Part shown: positions 1 to 10,914 of the stretch, piece by piece
How positions within the stretch are numbered: position 1 is the first letter of the stretch
How the letters are laid out: the number at the start of each line of letters is the position of its first letter
Notes under the pieces: generated by a model
The model's database searches: none
The model's input: only the letters and a program-made list of their open reading frames with translations
Told to the model about the DNA's origin: nothing
NCBI GenBank assembly: GCA_963576475.1
Contig: OY754986.1
Span: 8,199,031-8,263,030, forward strand
Source of the DNA: Molanna angustata
Taxonomy: Eukaryota; Arthropoda; Insecta; Trichoptera; Molannidae
DNA length: 64,000 nucleotides
Direction: 5' to 3'
Program-made: the position numbers and the translations under genes

Positions 1-297
1 CTATTGGCTCATGACAATAATTTATGGTTAACATTGTAATTGGGTCATTACACGTCAAAAAATCCAGCCGTGTCACCCATGGTCTCAGATTTTGACGATA
101 TTTTTTTTATTTGTTCCATTCGACATGTCCTTATTTAACAATGCAAAATATTATTTTGATATCTTGTATACTTTTAAAGATAATATTTTTGAAATTGGTT
201 GAAAAATGACCCGAGATAGTGGTGTAGCTAGATATTTAAGGCCTTCGTGCATATATTATGTTAGGGCACCCTAACATTTTTATAAAAAATATAAAAT

Positions 298-580
298 AAC
301 ATACAAACCATCACGCCATTTCCTTTACGGGGTAAGCAGAGAGAACTGAGGGCCATACAACTCTACTTTTGCACACATTCCTGGTTTCCTTCGCATCCAT
401 GCATCGTCTCATAAATGCTCATCGATTGTTCCTTCTTTCAAAATATCATTCACATGGTTATTCCATCCCTTTCTGGGGCGACCCCTGCTATTAGGATTTA
501 GGTCCATAATAATCTTCCGAAGAAGCGCTGTATGTATCGCACCGGTCAAGAAAATATTAATTAGGGCCTCTTGTCAAGCT
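298..580 (-). mobile_element. Non-LTR retrotransposon 3' end, family R
   Basis: Read on the minus strand, this decayed copy encodes the LINE C-terminal pattern 'GRPxKGWxxHVNDILKEG...SVLSxYPxRDMA' and ends in the family tail ccatcacg/cgtgatgg next to ATG-rich repeats. It has the same tail as copies at 13976, 18060, 36139 and 43340. About 485-580 is shared with 53480-53575, so two repeats may be joined. Clade is probably RTE-like; that is inference. Confidence 0.6.
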
Positions 581-583
581 GTT

Positions 584-745
584 CGGTAACTACGCCACTG
601 ATGGTGCTCGATTTTCGGTAACTACACCACTGATGGTGCTCAATTTTCAGTAACTACGCCACTGATGGTGCTCAATTTTTGGTACCTACGCCACTGGTGG
701 TGCTTGATGTTCGGTAACTACACCACTAATGGTGCTCGATTCTCT
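584..745 (+). repeat. 32-bp minisatellite, 5 copies
   Basis: Five units of about 32 bp (ggtaactacgccactgatgg and the following 12 bases) start near 585, 617, 649, 681 and 713 and diverge slightly. The right side abuts a LINE 3'-end scrap (ctctctgcctaccctgtcag) in plus orientation. It lies in the RNF13-like intron downstream of 837. Confidence 0.85.
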
Positions 746-836
746 CTGCCTACCCTGTCAGAACATGGCGTGGTATTATTATAAGTATGTGTATGTATTT
801 TTTGATACAATAAATATTGACTGAAGACTTATTTAC

Positions 837-1003
837 CTGGCAATGAGGACGATCCACTTCCCTGTATAGTTGGGGTCTCTGGGACGGGGCTCGAGAGCTG
901 TGCAGCCATCACGTGGTGATCCCAGCGCAACTACGGCCCTCAGTCCCTCCGTGGGGATGCTGGGACCGAATCGCGCCGGCATGTCCCGAAATTCCTCCTC
1001 AAT
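837..1003 (-). CDS. RNF13/godzilla-type E3 ubiquitin ligase, coding exon 2 (PA domain start)
   Basis: The exon reads IEEEFRDMPARFGPSIPTEG and on to GKWIVLIA plus two bases of the next codon. Acceptor TTTCATACGCAG|ATTGAG, donor GCCAG|GTAAAT. The order 'DMPARFG..xPxEGL', an acidic/Cys loop, then 'GxxIVLIxR' is the start of the protease-associated domain of RNF13/RNF167/godzilla proteins. These are single-pass endosomal or lysosomal membrane proteins with a lumenal PA domain and a cytosolic RING-H2 that passes ubiquitin to substrates. The transmembrane and RING exons must lie beyond the left end. It joins in frame (phase 0) to the exon at 6645-6746. Confidence 0.85.
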
Positions 1004-1273
1004 CTGCGTATGAAAAAGCATCTGCGTGAACTTGGTAGCGCACATATAATAGTCACCAACGAAATCTATCTACATAGCAAATTTGTCATTTGTTAAAATA
1101 AGCTGAGTTTTTTTGTAGAAACGCTGTTAGGTTTACACCAGTAGCACTCCATCAAAACTACTTTGAAACCACTTAAAACCATTTTAAAACATGTGGAACG
1201 ATTTGTTACACATTGTTAGAACGCTTCCAAAATTTGATAGATGTTTGTTTTTACAAATGTATGAAAATTTATA

Positions 1274-1837
1274 CAGGGTGTCTCAAAATAAAGTTTATAT
1301 TTAGTGGATCGATTAAAAAAAAAGTAAGCCGTGTATCGAAAAAATGTTTATTAATTATTAAAGTACACAATTTGAGAATTTAGTTCTTAAAAATAATATC
1401 GTCCAAATGTAGACCCTCGCGTTCACAGCACTCATTTAATCAAACAGTAAAATTACTTATGACGGCTCGGCAGGTGGACTCAGTGATGACTACCATTTCG
1501 TGTTGGATATTTTCTTTCAAATGCGCCAAGGAAGTCGGTTTATTGGCGTAAAATTTAGATTTAAGATAACCCCATATGAAAAAGTCCATAGGGGTTAAAT
1601 CAGGACTGCGTGGAGGCCAATATTTATGTCATCTCTCCTGGAGATCAATTTGCCTGGGAAAATTTCACAAACTCGTGGCAGAGATGTATTGGACGTGTGT
1701 GACGTTGCTCCGTCCTGCTGGAACCATGTTCTTTGGTTATAGCCAGGAAAGTTTTGCAGTTCAGGCACCAAGAAGTCGTCTAACATCTCCACATAACGCT
1801 CTGAATACAAATATAAACATTCTTTTGAGACACCTTG
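1274..1837 (-). mobile_element. Deleted mariner/Tc1-type transposon relic
   Basis: Terminal inverted repeats CAGGGTGTCTCAAAA (left) and CAAGGTGTCTCAAAA (right) are each bordered by the target dinucleotide TA (1272-1273 and 1838-1839). On the minus strand the 564-bp element encodes only the C-terminal half of an IS630/Tc1/mariner transposase: WFQQDGATSH with the second catalytic Asp, then after a frameshift SPDLTPMDFFIWG with the third, and an in-frame stop further on. The helix-turn-helix half is deleted, so the copy cannot move itself. It sits in the RNF13-like intron. Confidence 0.85.
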
Positions 1838-1854
1838 TATTATTCCCATATTGT

Positions 1855-2330
1855 TATTGTTCAAGAGAATTTATTTCTCTTAACATATCGACACTTTTAA
1901 GCTAGGTTGGAACATTGTATGGCATAGTGGACTTGATGCACAGTAGTCCCCCCCTTATAACTTTTGATCCACTCGATGCAAAGAGCCTAAAATTTCAGGA
2001 TAGGTATATGGAAAATTTTAGGCCTACAAAACTTTTATACTCTGAATTTTTAATTTTTGTTACAGTCAGGGGTCATCAACAGTTGAATTTTTATTTTATA
2101 CTTCCACATATCTCAAAAACCTAAGCTAAGACGATGAAAATGTGTAAAAATATAGACAACTACAATATCTCAAACGTTTTTTATGAGAAAGTTCCAGGGT
2201 TTCTCAACCTTTTTTTCAATGACAAATTTAATATGTTTAACAGCCTATATTTCCAAAATTTTTAATTACATCGAAAAACTGTGAAACACCCCAATTAGGT
2301 CATTTAATTCAGTATAAAAAATACATACAT
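1855..2330 (+). mobile_element. Helentron/Helitron-like non-autonomous copy, truncated (family A)
   Basis: It shares sequence with the copies at 26169, 32079, 35534 and 43848 (-): the ttcaagagaattt hairpin region, 'tatggcatagtggactt', 'cccccttataacttttgatc', 'aggcctacaaaactt' and 'tcaggggtcatcaac'. The 5' tip is lost next to the mariner relic, and the copy ends near 2330 without the family's 3' hairpin and CTAG. Confidence 0.65.
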
Positions 2331-2569
2331 TATAGCAGTAGATCTCACCCTTTAATAAACATTTTTTGTAAAAAATAAATTTAGTGACAACATTTATTTA
2401 TTTATTTATTTTATTTTGGGAAACAAAATAGCTGTTACATATTTTACATTAATAAAAAAAATAATAATCAGGAAAGTAAGCCAATTACATTGTTCCACAG
2501 ATTAATATACATAATAAAGACAATTCAGTACAAAGTCAAAGACAAAAGTGTGGTGTAAGTGTACAATTG

Positions 2570-2577
2570 TGATGTGT

Positions 2578-2633
<56 letters not shown>
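2570..2633. repeat. (TG)n microsatellite
   Basis: About 30 TG dinucleotides with one TA interruption near the left end. Confidence 0.97.
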
Positions 2634-2635
<2 letters not shown>

Positions 2636-2706
2636 TTTATGAAGCGAGGGTGGGACATGAAGAAAGGTAGGAGAGGAGGAAAGGGTGAGTTGTCATATTA
2701 ATATAG

Positions 2707-2810
2707 TATTGGACATACCAAAAATTATACAATTTGGTACATAAAGTATTCATTATAATATTGGACATACCAAAAATTATACAATTTGGTACATAAAGTA
2801 TTCATTATAA
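2707..2810 (+). repeat. 52-bp perfect tandem duplication
   Basis: A 52-bp unit beginning tattggacataccaaaaatt occurs twice in a row (2707 and 2759) with no differences seen, implying a recent duplication in AT-rich DNA. Confidence 0.92.
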
Positions 2811-3141
2811 TATTGATGATAGTTGTTTCTTTAATGATTGTAGGCTATTGTTAAAAATATCTGGCTTATGATTAAGGTTCAATTTGTATGGCTGAATACA
2901 CAATATCTATGGTAAAGGGCTTGATGGGATGTATGACAATTAAATATCAAACTACAAGAGTCATAAGAGTCCTTGTATCATGTATTCTATACAAATTGAA
3001 TTTACTTAATATATTAAATTCAATTTGTAGAAGAATTATTTTGAAAAGTTTCACATACTTATACCGCTATAATGTGGATATTATTTCCTCGTATTAAGTA
3101 TAAGGATGTATTATCTACTTGTATGAAGGACAAGTTCACTT
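2811..3141. other. AT-rich intron stretch, nothing recognised
   Basis: I see no exon, RNA gene or clear repeat. It contains a short palindrome around 2985-3030 (acaaattgaatttact / attcaatttgt). Confidence 0.5.
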
Positions 3142-3303
3142 CCTAATACCCTGTGCAAATGGGTTTCCAATATTTCCAGTCCAGAGAAGCAAAATTTGCG
3201 TGAGAAATAATTTTAAATAAATTTCTCTTCTGCTGGGAATCGAGCCCGGGACACCGGCACAGAAGTCAAACAGCTTACCACTTCTATACCACAGCGGTCG
3301 ACT
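3142..3303 (-). mobile_element. tRNA-derived SINE, family S1
   Basis: The minus strand has a degenerate A box (TGGTATAGAAGTGGTAAGC), a B box (GGCTCGATTCC), then the family body with 'GCAGAAGAGAAATTTATTT' and 'TTGCTTCTCTGG'. It matches 3655-3858 (-) and 46170-46388 (+). Retrotransposed Pol III-type element. Confidence 0.8.
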
Positions 3304-3654
3304 AATTCACAATCACACATCAAGGCCGACACAATAATAGCATATTGAATAGTAATAATCTCTTTCTATGGCTCTGAACTAAAAACCGCATATGGCGGAC
3401 ATTGGGACCTGGTTGACCTGTTTTTTATGAGCCCATATGTTTGTTGAGGTAATAATTGTGAGTACAGAAGGTTGAGATTGTGTACCTATTAGTGTAGAAT
3501 GGGAACAATCACCTGGTTCATAATTGCATATAATTGTCAATAAAAATTGTAAACTGCTAGCCCTAGAACAGGATTTCTTAGTTTGGCAGCAGTAATCTAC
3601 TTATTGTATTGTCATTATAAATATGGTGTGATAAAAGGTAAATAAATAAATAAA

Positions 3655-3858
3655 TAATAATAATGAACACTTCTTTGCACCCTGCGCAAGTTGCGAGTTT
3701 ATTTCCGTATGGCAATTTCTTCCAACTGACCAGTGTTTCCAACCCAGAGAAGCAATATTTGCGTGATAAGTGAATTTAATTTCTCATCTGCTGGGAATCG
3801 AACCCAGGACGCCTGCACAGAAACCGAACGACTTACCAACTGTGCCATGGCGGTCGGC
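3655..3858 (-). mobile_element. tRNA-derived SINE, family S1
   Basis: Minus-strand copy with A box (TGGCACAGTTGGTAAG), B box (GGGTTCGATTCC), body 'CAGCAGATGAGAAATT' and an (ATT)n 3' tail, here seen as aataataataat at the left edge. It is longer than the copy at 3142 and includes the 'cgagtttatttccgtatggc' part. Confidence 0.85.
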
Positions 3859-4324
3859 ACAGTTATTTAATAATAATACCATTTGTGCAGTAAATATAAT
3901 CAGCAAATTCCTAATAAACCGGCTATATATCTTATGTATAGATAAATAAATACGTAAATAAACACAATAATTGTTTTATATGCACACACTAAATTATCTA
4001 ATACCTATATATAGGTATTATTCTTTTTATTTATCTTTAATACATAGCAATTTTATGATACATACATATTATAGTTACATAGATACATAAAGGTTAATCA
4101 TAAAAACAAATATAGGTACAACAATCTGTGTACACAATTTTGACACACTTAAGTAATAAATTCAAGGACTCAAAAGATACTATCAATAATTTAATATTGC
4201 TGATTGTATTCATTATGATAACAGTCAGAGCAATGTGATTGTAGCTACATATTATTAATTTGAGAATTATAAATCAACAAGAAAACTATGATATTTGAAT
4301 GTCCCAACATTGATATCATAGGAA
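3859..4324. other. AT-rich stretch, nothing recognised
   Basis: No coding signal or named repeat is seen; it has short poly-purine/AT palindromes (for example tacctatatataggta at 4000-4015). Confidence 0.5.
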
Positions 4325-4665
4325 GAACTCCCTTGAAACTTTTGTCTGGAGTGTGCTGCTGTATGGCAGCAAAACATGTTATATCAGCAAGAAAGAATCT
4401 GGACACATAACTGCCTTTGAAATGTGGTGCTACAGGCGCATGGCTAGGATCAATGGCTTAACAAACACGGTTTCTTCGCGGAATCCCTGGAGGCATTTCT
4501 TGACCAATAGTGTTGTGGATGCGTGGAATGGTCTGCCACCGGAATTTGTTGCTAAGCAGTGTCAATAATGTGTTACTGAACAAGTGACTACTGTTGACAG
4601 ACTGAACAAGTGACTAACTGTTGTGAGATCAGACATATCAGCATAGCTGGCTTTCTGATATCACT
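4325..4665 (+). mobile_element. Composite of LINE C-terminal fragments
   Basis: 4340-4465 encodes 'SVLLYGSKTCYISKK...AFEMWCYRRMARIN', the C-terminal region of an RTE/BovB-like reverse transcriptase (compare YGCETWCLTE...FEMWSYRRILGIS at 38617). From 4475 the same strand reads 'FLTNSVVDAWNGLPPEFV', a jockey-type C-terminus. So two LINE scraps are joined, and neither is functional. Confidence 0.65.
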
Positions 4666-5640
4666 AAATAAAAATAATATTTTTCATATTATGAGACATA
4701 TTTGTGGGTAAAAAAAATCTAAGAGTTCCTAAGCGATTTGGCAGAAATAATGATCTCTTCAGTATTCCGGCAGTATGTAAAAAAAATTTGTTATCATAAG
4801 AGCTTGCTCCAGATTCAATAAGTATATACCTACTGTAGAAATATTGTCATTTTTTCTGAATCTTCAGGGGTATTTAAGTGATGTCTACAAAGCAATTTAA
4901 CAATGTAATAAACTTATTTCATTCTAATGAATCTATTTATGTGTTTATGTATATATGTGAATATATAAATATTATGATTAATCATTATAGCGTGATGGAA
5001 TTATCATCATAATGGCATGTAGTAATTTGTATCTTTCCTTTTAATCCTTTCCTAGATCCTCTTGATTCAGATTCACCATAATTCATGTATGTTTATTAGT
5101 TGTGTAACATTTTCTGGTCTTTATTTGTCTTATTTAATGTATTTTGTAATTGTGACTATTTGAAACCGTAAATAAATGTCTGTAAATGACATCATTCCGC
5201 TTCAAAAGCACAAAAATTATCGCTTTTAGAGAATGCATGAGGTTGTCATCTGGGAAAATTTGTTTCGTTTTTAAAAAAATACATCTGACAATAGAACGAT
5301 TCATAAATTCACCAAATTTGAAGCTAGGTACTATGCATTTTCACACAAAAAACATTAAGATAATGTTTATTTGATTGTTACTATCACAATATGACACAAA
5401 TGAAAATAATTATAATACATAGGTAGGTATATATAATATGTAATGTATTAAGCAAATTATATTTTTAAATTAGCAACAATCATTACTGCTGTAGACTATC
5501 AGTCTCAAGAATGGAAAACATTATCACTATACATTGAGTTTAAGAGAGAAGTTAATGAACTGAATGTTTAAATATATTTTTATCATAATAATAGTTGATA
5601 CATTATATACCTACCTACCATATTAGTACGTCTTAATTCA
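4666..5640. other. AT-rich intron DNA, nothing recognised
   Basis: No exon or RNA gene is recognised in the RNF13-like intron here. Around 4880-5170 there is LINE-3'UTR-like T-rich sequence ending 'ccgtaaataaatg', too decayed to assign. Confidence 0.4.
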
Positions 5641-5689
5641 TTTTTTCCACGTAGAAACTACAAATTAGTGATTCGACAAAAACTATGTG

Positions 5690-6126
5690 ATTCGACAAAA
5701 CATCAAAAATCCCCTCGGAAAAATGACATTTTGATTCATAAAAATTTACTAACTACGACATCTAGTATATTATAATCATAGATTTTTATTATAATATACC
5801 TAGATGTTGTACTCTGTACAAAAAGTGAGTCATGGAATATTGCGAGTTTGACGTTTTGGTTGGCAACATATTTCAGTTTTCCTTACATTTCAACACATCC
5901 TAGATAAATGTTCTCTAAATCATTAATAATTAAAATGTTTTTTAGACAAATAAATCCGAAAACAATTCACATTAGTCGTTATTTTCTATAGAAAAACGAT
6001 GTGGTCTGGAACCAAAACGTCAAAAATCCCCCCTGAAAAATGACTCAAATTTGATTCATACAAAATTTGCTAACTATGACATCTAATGTATTATATGAAA
6101 ACCTATGATTATAATAAAAATCTATG
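5690..6126. repeat. Two decayed copies of the 'CATAGATTTTTATTA' MITE family (family C)
   Basis: About 5699-5830 and 6019-6126 share 'atcaaaaatccc', 'gaaaaatgac', 'tgattcata', 'acatctag' and the tip catagatttttattataata with the intact 132-bp element at 32411-32542. The 5780-5810 part is palindromic. No target duplication can be assigned to these decayed copies. Confidence 0.6.
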
Positions 6127-6644
6127 GTATAGTAGACAATTGAATTGTAAATTTTCATATTCTCTTTTCGATTGAAGTAAAAATCTATGTCATAGGTCTT
6201 GAAGTATTTTAGATATTTACTTACAATAAAACCATTTTTTTTATTAAAAAACAAATTTAGATTTCAAAAAACACAATAGAAGAAAGATAAACTGTTCTTT
6301 ATTTCAAAAACGTTTCTTTTGAAGTATTGGGAAAAGATAACTTTAAGTTTTCTTTTTGGGGAAAAGAAAACTTTACTATTTAAAGCCAGAGCCTACTATA
6401 TTATAGTCTTAATTAATAATTTTTATAAGTTTCATTAAGTTGGCCATTTTATTTCATTTCAAAATATGTTCAACATGGTGATGTTGCCGAGAGTAAGACG
6501 TTGTACATTGCCACAGTGTTGCCATTGTTAATTTAATTAGGTAGATACTTACTTAATTAAGTACCTACCTAAATTATATATTATTATAACACACTTAAGT
6601 AAAACAAAAATGTTTCAATTTTACACATAATGAATGATACTTAC
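6127..6644. other. AT-rich intron DNA near the RNF13 exon donor
   Basis: No gene or clear repeat is seen. A short inverted repeat (taattaggtagatacttactt / aattaagtacctaccta) lies at 6533-6572. Confidence 0.45.
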
Positions 6645-6746
6645 AATTGGAGTAGGATTCTGCATATAGACCAGAATGTCTCCGTTGACCAGTGAGTTGA
6701 GGAGGGCAAAGCCCAATGCCACACACAGATATGAACAACTTCTCAT
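6645..6746 (-). CDS. RNF13/godzilla-type E3 ligase, first coding exon (signal peptide)
   Basis: The exon has 34 codons beginning MRSCSYLCVALGFALLNSLV and ending in NGDILVYMQNPTPI, with donor CCAATT|GTAAGT in phase 0. The product is a signal peptide followed by 'DILVY', matching the mature N-terminus of RNF13-type proteins just before the PA domain. It splices cleanly to 1003-837 (NPTPI-IEEEFRDMPARFG) across a 5.6-kb intron holding a mariner relic, SINEs and a Helentron-like copy. A LINE fragment (6955-7360) lies close upstream. The non-repetitive stretch at about 7.9-8.7 kb could hold the promoter or a 5' UTR exon; that is inference. Confidence 0.78.
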
Positions 6747-6954
6747 GTTGAAAGCTTCTTACACGCTTGTCAATCACAACATAATACCATGTATCACAAC
6801 CATCAACAAACAAATAAATAAATCAGAGTACACAATATTGATTGTTATATTTATAAAAAAAACACAAAATCAAACAGTTGAAAATCAAATATTTTTCAAT
6901 ATTTTGCCACATCATCTTACGTCAATGGTTTTAAAATATCTGGAAAAAATATTG

Positions 6955-7360
6955 CCTATATTTTGAATTGTAAAATGATTCAGATAAATGATAATGGACT
7001 TTGGAGGATGCAATATAATCACCAACTACAGGCATTATATGACGAACCCAACATTGTACAAGTCATAAAAGTATGTAGACTGCAGTGGTTGGGACATGTC
7101 AGCCGAATGATTGATGATCGTGTCCCCAAAAAGGTTCTTAATACCAATCCAGAGGGCAGAAGACGTAGAGGCAGGCCCAATCTAAGATGGCTGGACGATA
7201 CAGAATACGACATAAAGGTGATCAGAATAGCAAACATCAGAATGGCAGAGAGCGGTGGAGGACAGGGACGGTTGGAGGATTCTGGAGGAGGCCAGGGCCC
7301 ACACAGGGCTGTAGCGCCAATGATGATGATGAAAATGATTCAGATGGGTCGAAGGCAGAG
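6955..7360 (+). mobile_element. Non-LTR retrotransposon C-terminal fragment, family K
   Basis: It encodes 'GLWRMQYNHQLQALY...VIKVCRLQWLGHVSRM' and 'RRRRGRPNLRWLDD', then a frameshift and 'PGPTQGCSANDDD' with an (ATG)n tail. This is the C-terminal domain pattern of an RTE-like LINE family also present at 16230 (+), 28545 (+), 30525 (-) and 33690 (+). Its 5' part is missing. It lies about 200 bp upstream of the RNF13 start exon. Confidence 0.75.
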
Positions 7361-7429
7361 GAGTTGGCACCTTAGATTATTAGTAATCCAGTAATCACAA
7401 GTTACACCTCCTCATGCAGTGTGTTGCTG

Positions 7430-7650
7430 TGACACAAGTTAGAATGAGGACCTTTGGCAGGCCCCAAATGGACATTGGATCCATACCCTCATTGAATCCC
7501 ATGCGGATCCTAAACTTCCTAAGAGGGCTAGGACTCGAGGGGACGCTGTAACAGGAAACCCGGTAAGCAAGTAGGGGGAAGCGCAAAAGATCCTAAGGGT
7601 CGCAGTGCATAAGAACACCCTCAAATAATAAAAAAAAAAAATCACAAGTT
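7430..7650 (+). mobile_element. Possible LINE C-terminus and 3' UTR
   Basis: A GC-richer island reads 'FGRPQMDIGSIPSLNPMRILNF' in one frame, reminiscent of LINE C-termini. It ends with ccctcaaataataaaaaaaaaa, a poly(A)-like tail. The family cannot be assigned. Confidence 0.35.
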
Positions 7651-7659
7651 AGGATCCTG

Positions 7660-7750
7660 CTTAGACCGATTTCTTTCACCTACAGCACAAGCATTTATGC
7701 TTAATAGATGAGCATGTTAATGTATTCTTTACAAGGACATATGACACTAC
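7660..7750 (+). mobile_element. SINE body fragment, family S3
   Basis: 'gaccgatttctttcacctacagcacaagcatttatgct' and 'acaaggacat' match the bodies of the S3 SINEs at 53675 (+) and 45722 (-). The tRNA-like head is missing. Confidence 0.6.
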
Positions 7751-7899
7751 TAATATTATTGAGGTCTGCAGAGAATGCAGTTGATAACTTGAGTGTTTCA
7801 AGCCTAAAGAAGAAAAAACATCTGCAAATTCCTCCTCAACTAGGAATTAAACCTAGAATACAGTACTGAAGATAATTTACCGAATTACTTTATCTCAAG

Positions 7900-8700
7900 A
7901 AAATACTAATTACGGAATAAAGACAATTTAGGTATTCAATAATTTGAAACAGATATTCCTATATCTATATAAAGTACGATGTTTAATTAGTCATTGCATG
8001 TGAGTAAAATGCATAAATATTATAATTAAGACTGTTACTGTGATTTAAAGACATTCAGCATTGAAAATGTTTCACATTAAATCATATAAAAATATCCGTT
8101 CTGATTAGGGATCATCGCACTTCTTCACATGACAAAGGTTAACACAAATAATAATTGATTCTCGATGAAGAATAATGTCCTTGCTTGTGTCTAACAAAGC
8201 AAAATGCAATATATAATAGATTACTCTGCGATAAGCACTAAAACATGTTTTTTATAATAACATTATCTTCTCGTAAGAATGCGACGACAAATGAATCATT
8301 TTACATGCACTAATAAATAATTTTCATTATAATTCGAAACGTCAAACGCAATAAGAAATGGTATGCCGTTCGTTAAAATAATATCGTGACACTCGATTCT
8401 AAAAACGCGGTGATTTTTATCGTCAAAATAAATAGACTTTGATTATGTTATTTGTGCAAAAAGAATATAAACTAAACTCTGATAAAACAAAGTAAACAAA
8501 CTTTAAATAACATCCGACTACTGAGAAACAAAACAGACGAAATCCGACATTTTTACAGACTGACAAACAAAGCAATACGAAAATTTGACAAGCGCAAAAA
8601 GTGTAGCCAACGCTGAGATATCAATATAAATTGCCCGAAGAAAAAATATTTATTTTTGTTATGGTATTATAAACAAATCGGTGGTAAAATTCAAATTTTG
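7900..8700 (-). promoter_or_regulatory. Non-repetitive region, possible promoter/5' UTR of RNF13-like gene
   Basis: It lacks the repeat families that fill the rest of the window, has more CpG, and has insect initiator-like TCAGT motifs on the minus strand (for example in TTTGTCAGTCTGT near 8560 and TTCTCAGTAGTC near 8520). It lies 1.2-2 kb upstream of the first coding exon. No transcript evidence is available; the role is a guess from position and composition. Confidence 0.25.
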
Positions 8701-8929
8701 AAAAACATAATTACATATATTCAGTTTTAGTACATTCACATTTATTTGTCTGTATTTGTCAACAAAGAGTATATAATACCTACGGATATTTGTCAAATGA
8801 TGAACCTCATAAGTACCTAAAATGTGCTAACTTGTTTCGGGTGTGTGTTAAATATATATTTGACATAGTACATACCTGTTAATTATCCAGCTAGAAGCAT
8901 AGTATAATACAAAAGAATAAGGCAATCGT

Positions 8930-9540
8930 GGTTTCACTGGGTTCATGAATCCAGGCCCACGAGCACAGGCGATCAAAGTACCAGCCAGAACAGGCAAGCC
9001 ACATGGGCTTGCGACCATGTATGCGGGATTAAGGGACCCCTTTATGACTCAAGTCACGCTCACCACTCACCCACCAACCTCCAACCGATACTCTATTCCC
9101 CTGTGCAACCAAATCCAATAGGACGCGGATAATGCTGCTTTTACCACCCTATCCAAAAGTTCTTTTATTTTACCTCTAGCAAGACCTAGCTCCTTAAAGT
9201 AGGAAAATTATGATTTGGCGGGCAGGCCTCTCGCCCTCACCTCTACAGCATAAAGTATATTTGTGCAAAAGCCATTTTGAACTGTTTTATCTAACAGTTC
9301 CTTGTACTTGTTTAGCTTGTATTGGTGATCTTTTTAAATATTTATTTGTTTCCCATGGAACAGCCAGCTCTACATAAATAACTCTTTTCAATGAAAGAGA
9401 GAATATTGTCAAGTCAGGCAAAAGAGACGAGATGCAGATATCCTTTGGAAGGGTATATCTCTCTCTTCTCGTATCCATTAGGGTATTCCAGTCATCTGAC
9501 TTCCCAATTATTGATACTAATTTCAAAATTAATTCTTCAA
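8930..9540 (-). mobile_element. Non-LTR retrotransposon C-terminal fragment
   Basis: The minus strand reads 'MDTRRERYTLPKDICI..LLPDLTIF' and 'VIYVELAVPWETN'. After frameshifts it continues 'ARGLPAKSYYF', 'LGLARGKIKELLDRVVKAA' and 'SASYWIWLHRG'. The pattern 'RPDxxLxxxxxxxVxxVELTVPWE', then 'GLP', then 'W.W..R', is the C-terminal region of several LINE ORFs. It is frameshifted and 5'-truncated. Confidence 0.65.
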
Positions 9541-9944
9541 CATGGTGTTACTGTTTTTTAGTCTTCATGCTGTGTTTCTCTGACAAAAATTAAAGTAAAA
9601 GTTTAGTTGAAATACTTTGATTTCATAAAATTGTTCAAAATTTTTGGTTGTTTCATTGAATTTTAATACCTACCGTCAAATAACTCAATTTTGAACAATT
9701 TTATGAATTCAAAATATTTTAACTATACTATTACCGATACTTATATTGAAATAACCCAGCCTTGGAGAATATTTCCTTCAATTTATTATTCTAAGACATA
9801 ATTTTTAAATGTTTGTTTTTTCATACAATTTTTAAACATATGTATATGAATTTTTTGCTTCGTTTTAAATATTTAAGAAAGATTGATTTTATGGAATTGA
9901 TTCTAAAAATCAGACATTTAGAAAAATAAATTGAATCAAATCAC
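9541..9944. other. AT-rich, nothing recognised
   Basis: Contains an inverted repeat (tttgatttcataaaattgtt at 9616 and aacaattttatgaattcaaa at 9693) and the phrase 'aactatactatta...aacccagcctt' shared with 34590-34630. No gene. Confidence 0.45.
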
Positions 9945-10115
9945 ATGGACAATTCTTATTCTTCTTCTTCTCAGCCTTATCCTGTCCACTCCTGGACGAA
10001 GCCCTCCTTCATCTCCTTCCACGCCACTCTATCGAACTCTATCTTGTGCTCTGAGCGACCAATTGACACCAGCATGACGGCTAATGTCATCTCTCCATTT
10101 CATGGAAAATTATTC
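9945..10115 (-). mobile_element. LINE C-terminal fragment, family M
   Basis: The minus strand reads 'MKWRDDISRHAGVNWSLRAQ' and 'EGGLRPGVDRIRL', a decayed form of the common LINE ending '(K)RWxDDIxxxAGxxWxxxAQDRxxWxxxEEAxxQxW'. (TTC)n on the left is the reversed (GAA)n tail. Confidence 0.5.
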
Positions 10116-10914
10116 AAGCTTAATTTTGCAATTTATTAAGTAGAAGTATGTGCTTATTGTGTGCAAGCTATGCAACATATAAGTGTCTGTCTAATGAATT
10201 ATAATTCAGATGAAAAGATTATGATCCACAAATAGTTTAATGCCAGAATAGACCAACCTCGAACGTTAGTGGCAGAGGTATAAAATATACTAGATGATAG
10301 TCCTTGTGTTGTCCGACGAGCAGCTGACCATCAGGAATTTAAGTTCTATAAGGTTTCCAATGGAGTAAGGTAGGAAACTGCGAAAATTCTCTAATGTCAG
10401 AATAGACCACAGTTTACAGTAAAATATGTAAGTATTTTATGTATCGTAATAATAATAATAAAAGTTTTTGTCATAAATAAAGTATGTTTATTTGATTTCG
10501 CTTACAATTAATTTTTGTAGACATATCAGTCAACTACATTAATGAAATAAATCATTACAAATATGTATCTAGTTATAAATTTATATTTATTTTCAATGTC
10601 ATTCCAAAAGCACAATTTTTCTTACATTTCATGCTTTTTGAACAATCATTTAAATAAATTGGCACATTTTTTTAAGTACCATAAAAATAATTTATTTTCC
10701 CGCTTATTTTGGTAGGTTTCCACATTTAAATAATGTTTGTAAACAACCAAGTTTAGTTACGAGCTCAAACACGAAACTAATTTAACTCGTAAATCGAGAT
10801 ATCACTATATTTTGTTTATTAATTAAAACTAAACATTACGATCTTAACTAAAATTAAAGCTTCATTTCCTTACATTTTAATAAAAGTATAATTTTAATAT
10901 ATTAATTTTGTGAT
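10116..10914 (-). other. 3' flank of OBP-like gene
   Basis: AT-rich sequence, probably the 3' UTR and downstream intergenic DNA of the OBP-like gene. On the minus strand a candidate AATAAA lies at 10815-10820, about 95 bp past the stop. No other feature is seen. Confidence 0.4.

Noticed and set aside
833..1045. Start of the RNF13-like protein at the ATG near 1045
   Set aside because: A good acceptor (CATACGCAG) precedes IEEEF, and a signal-peptide exon with a matching phase-0 donor exists at 6645-6746. The ATG at 1045 is intronic.
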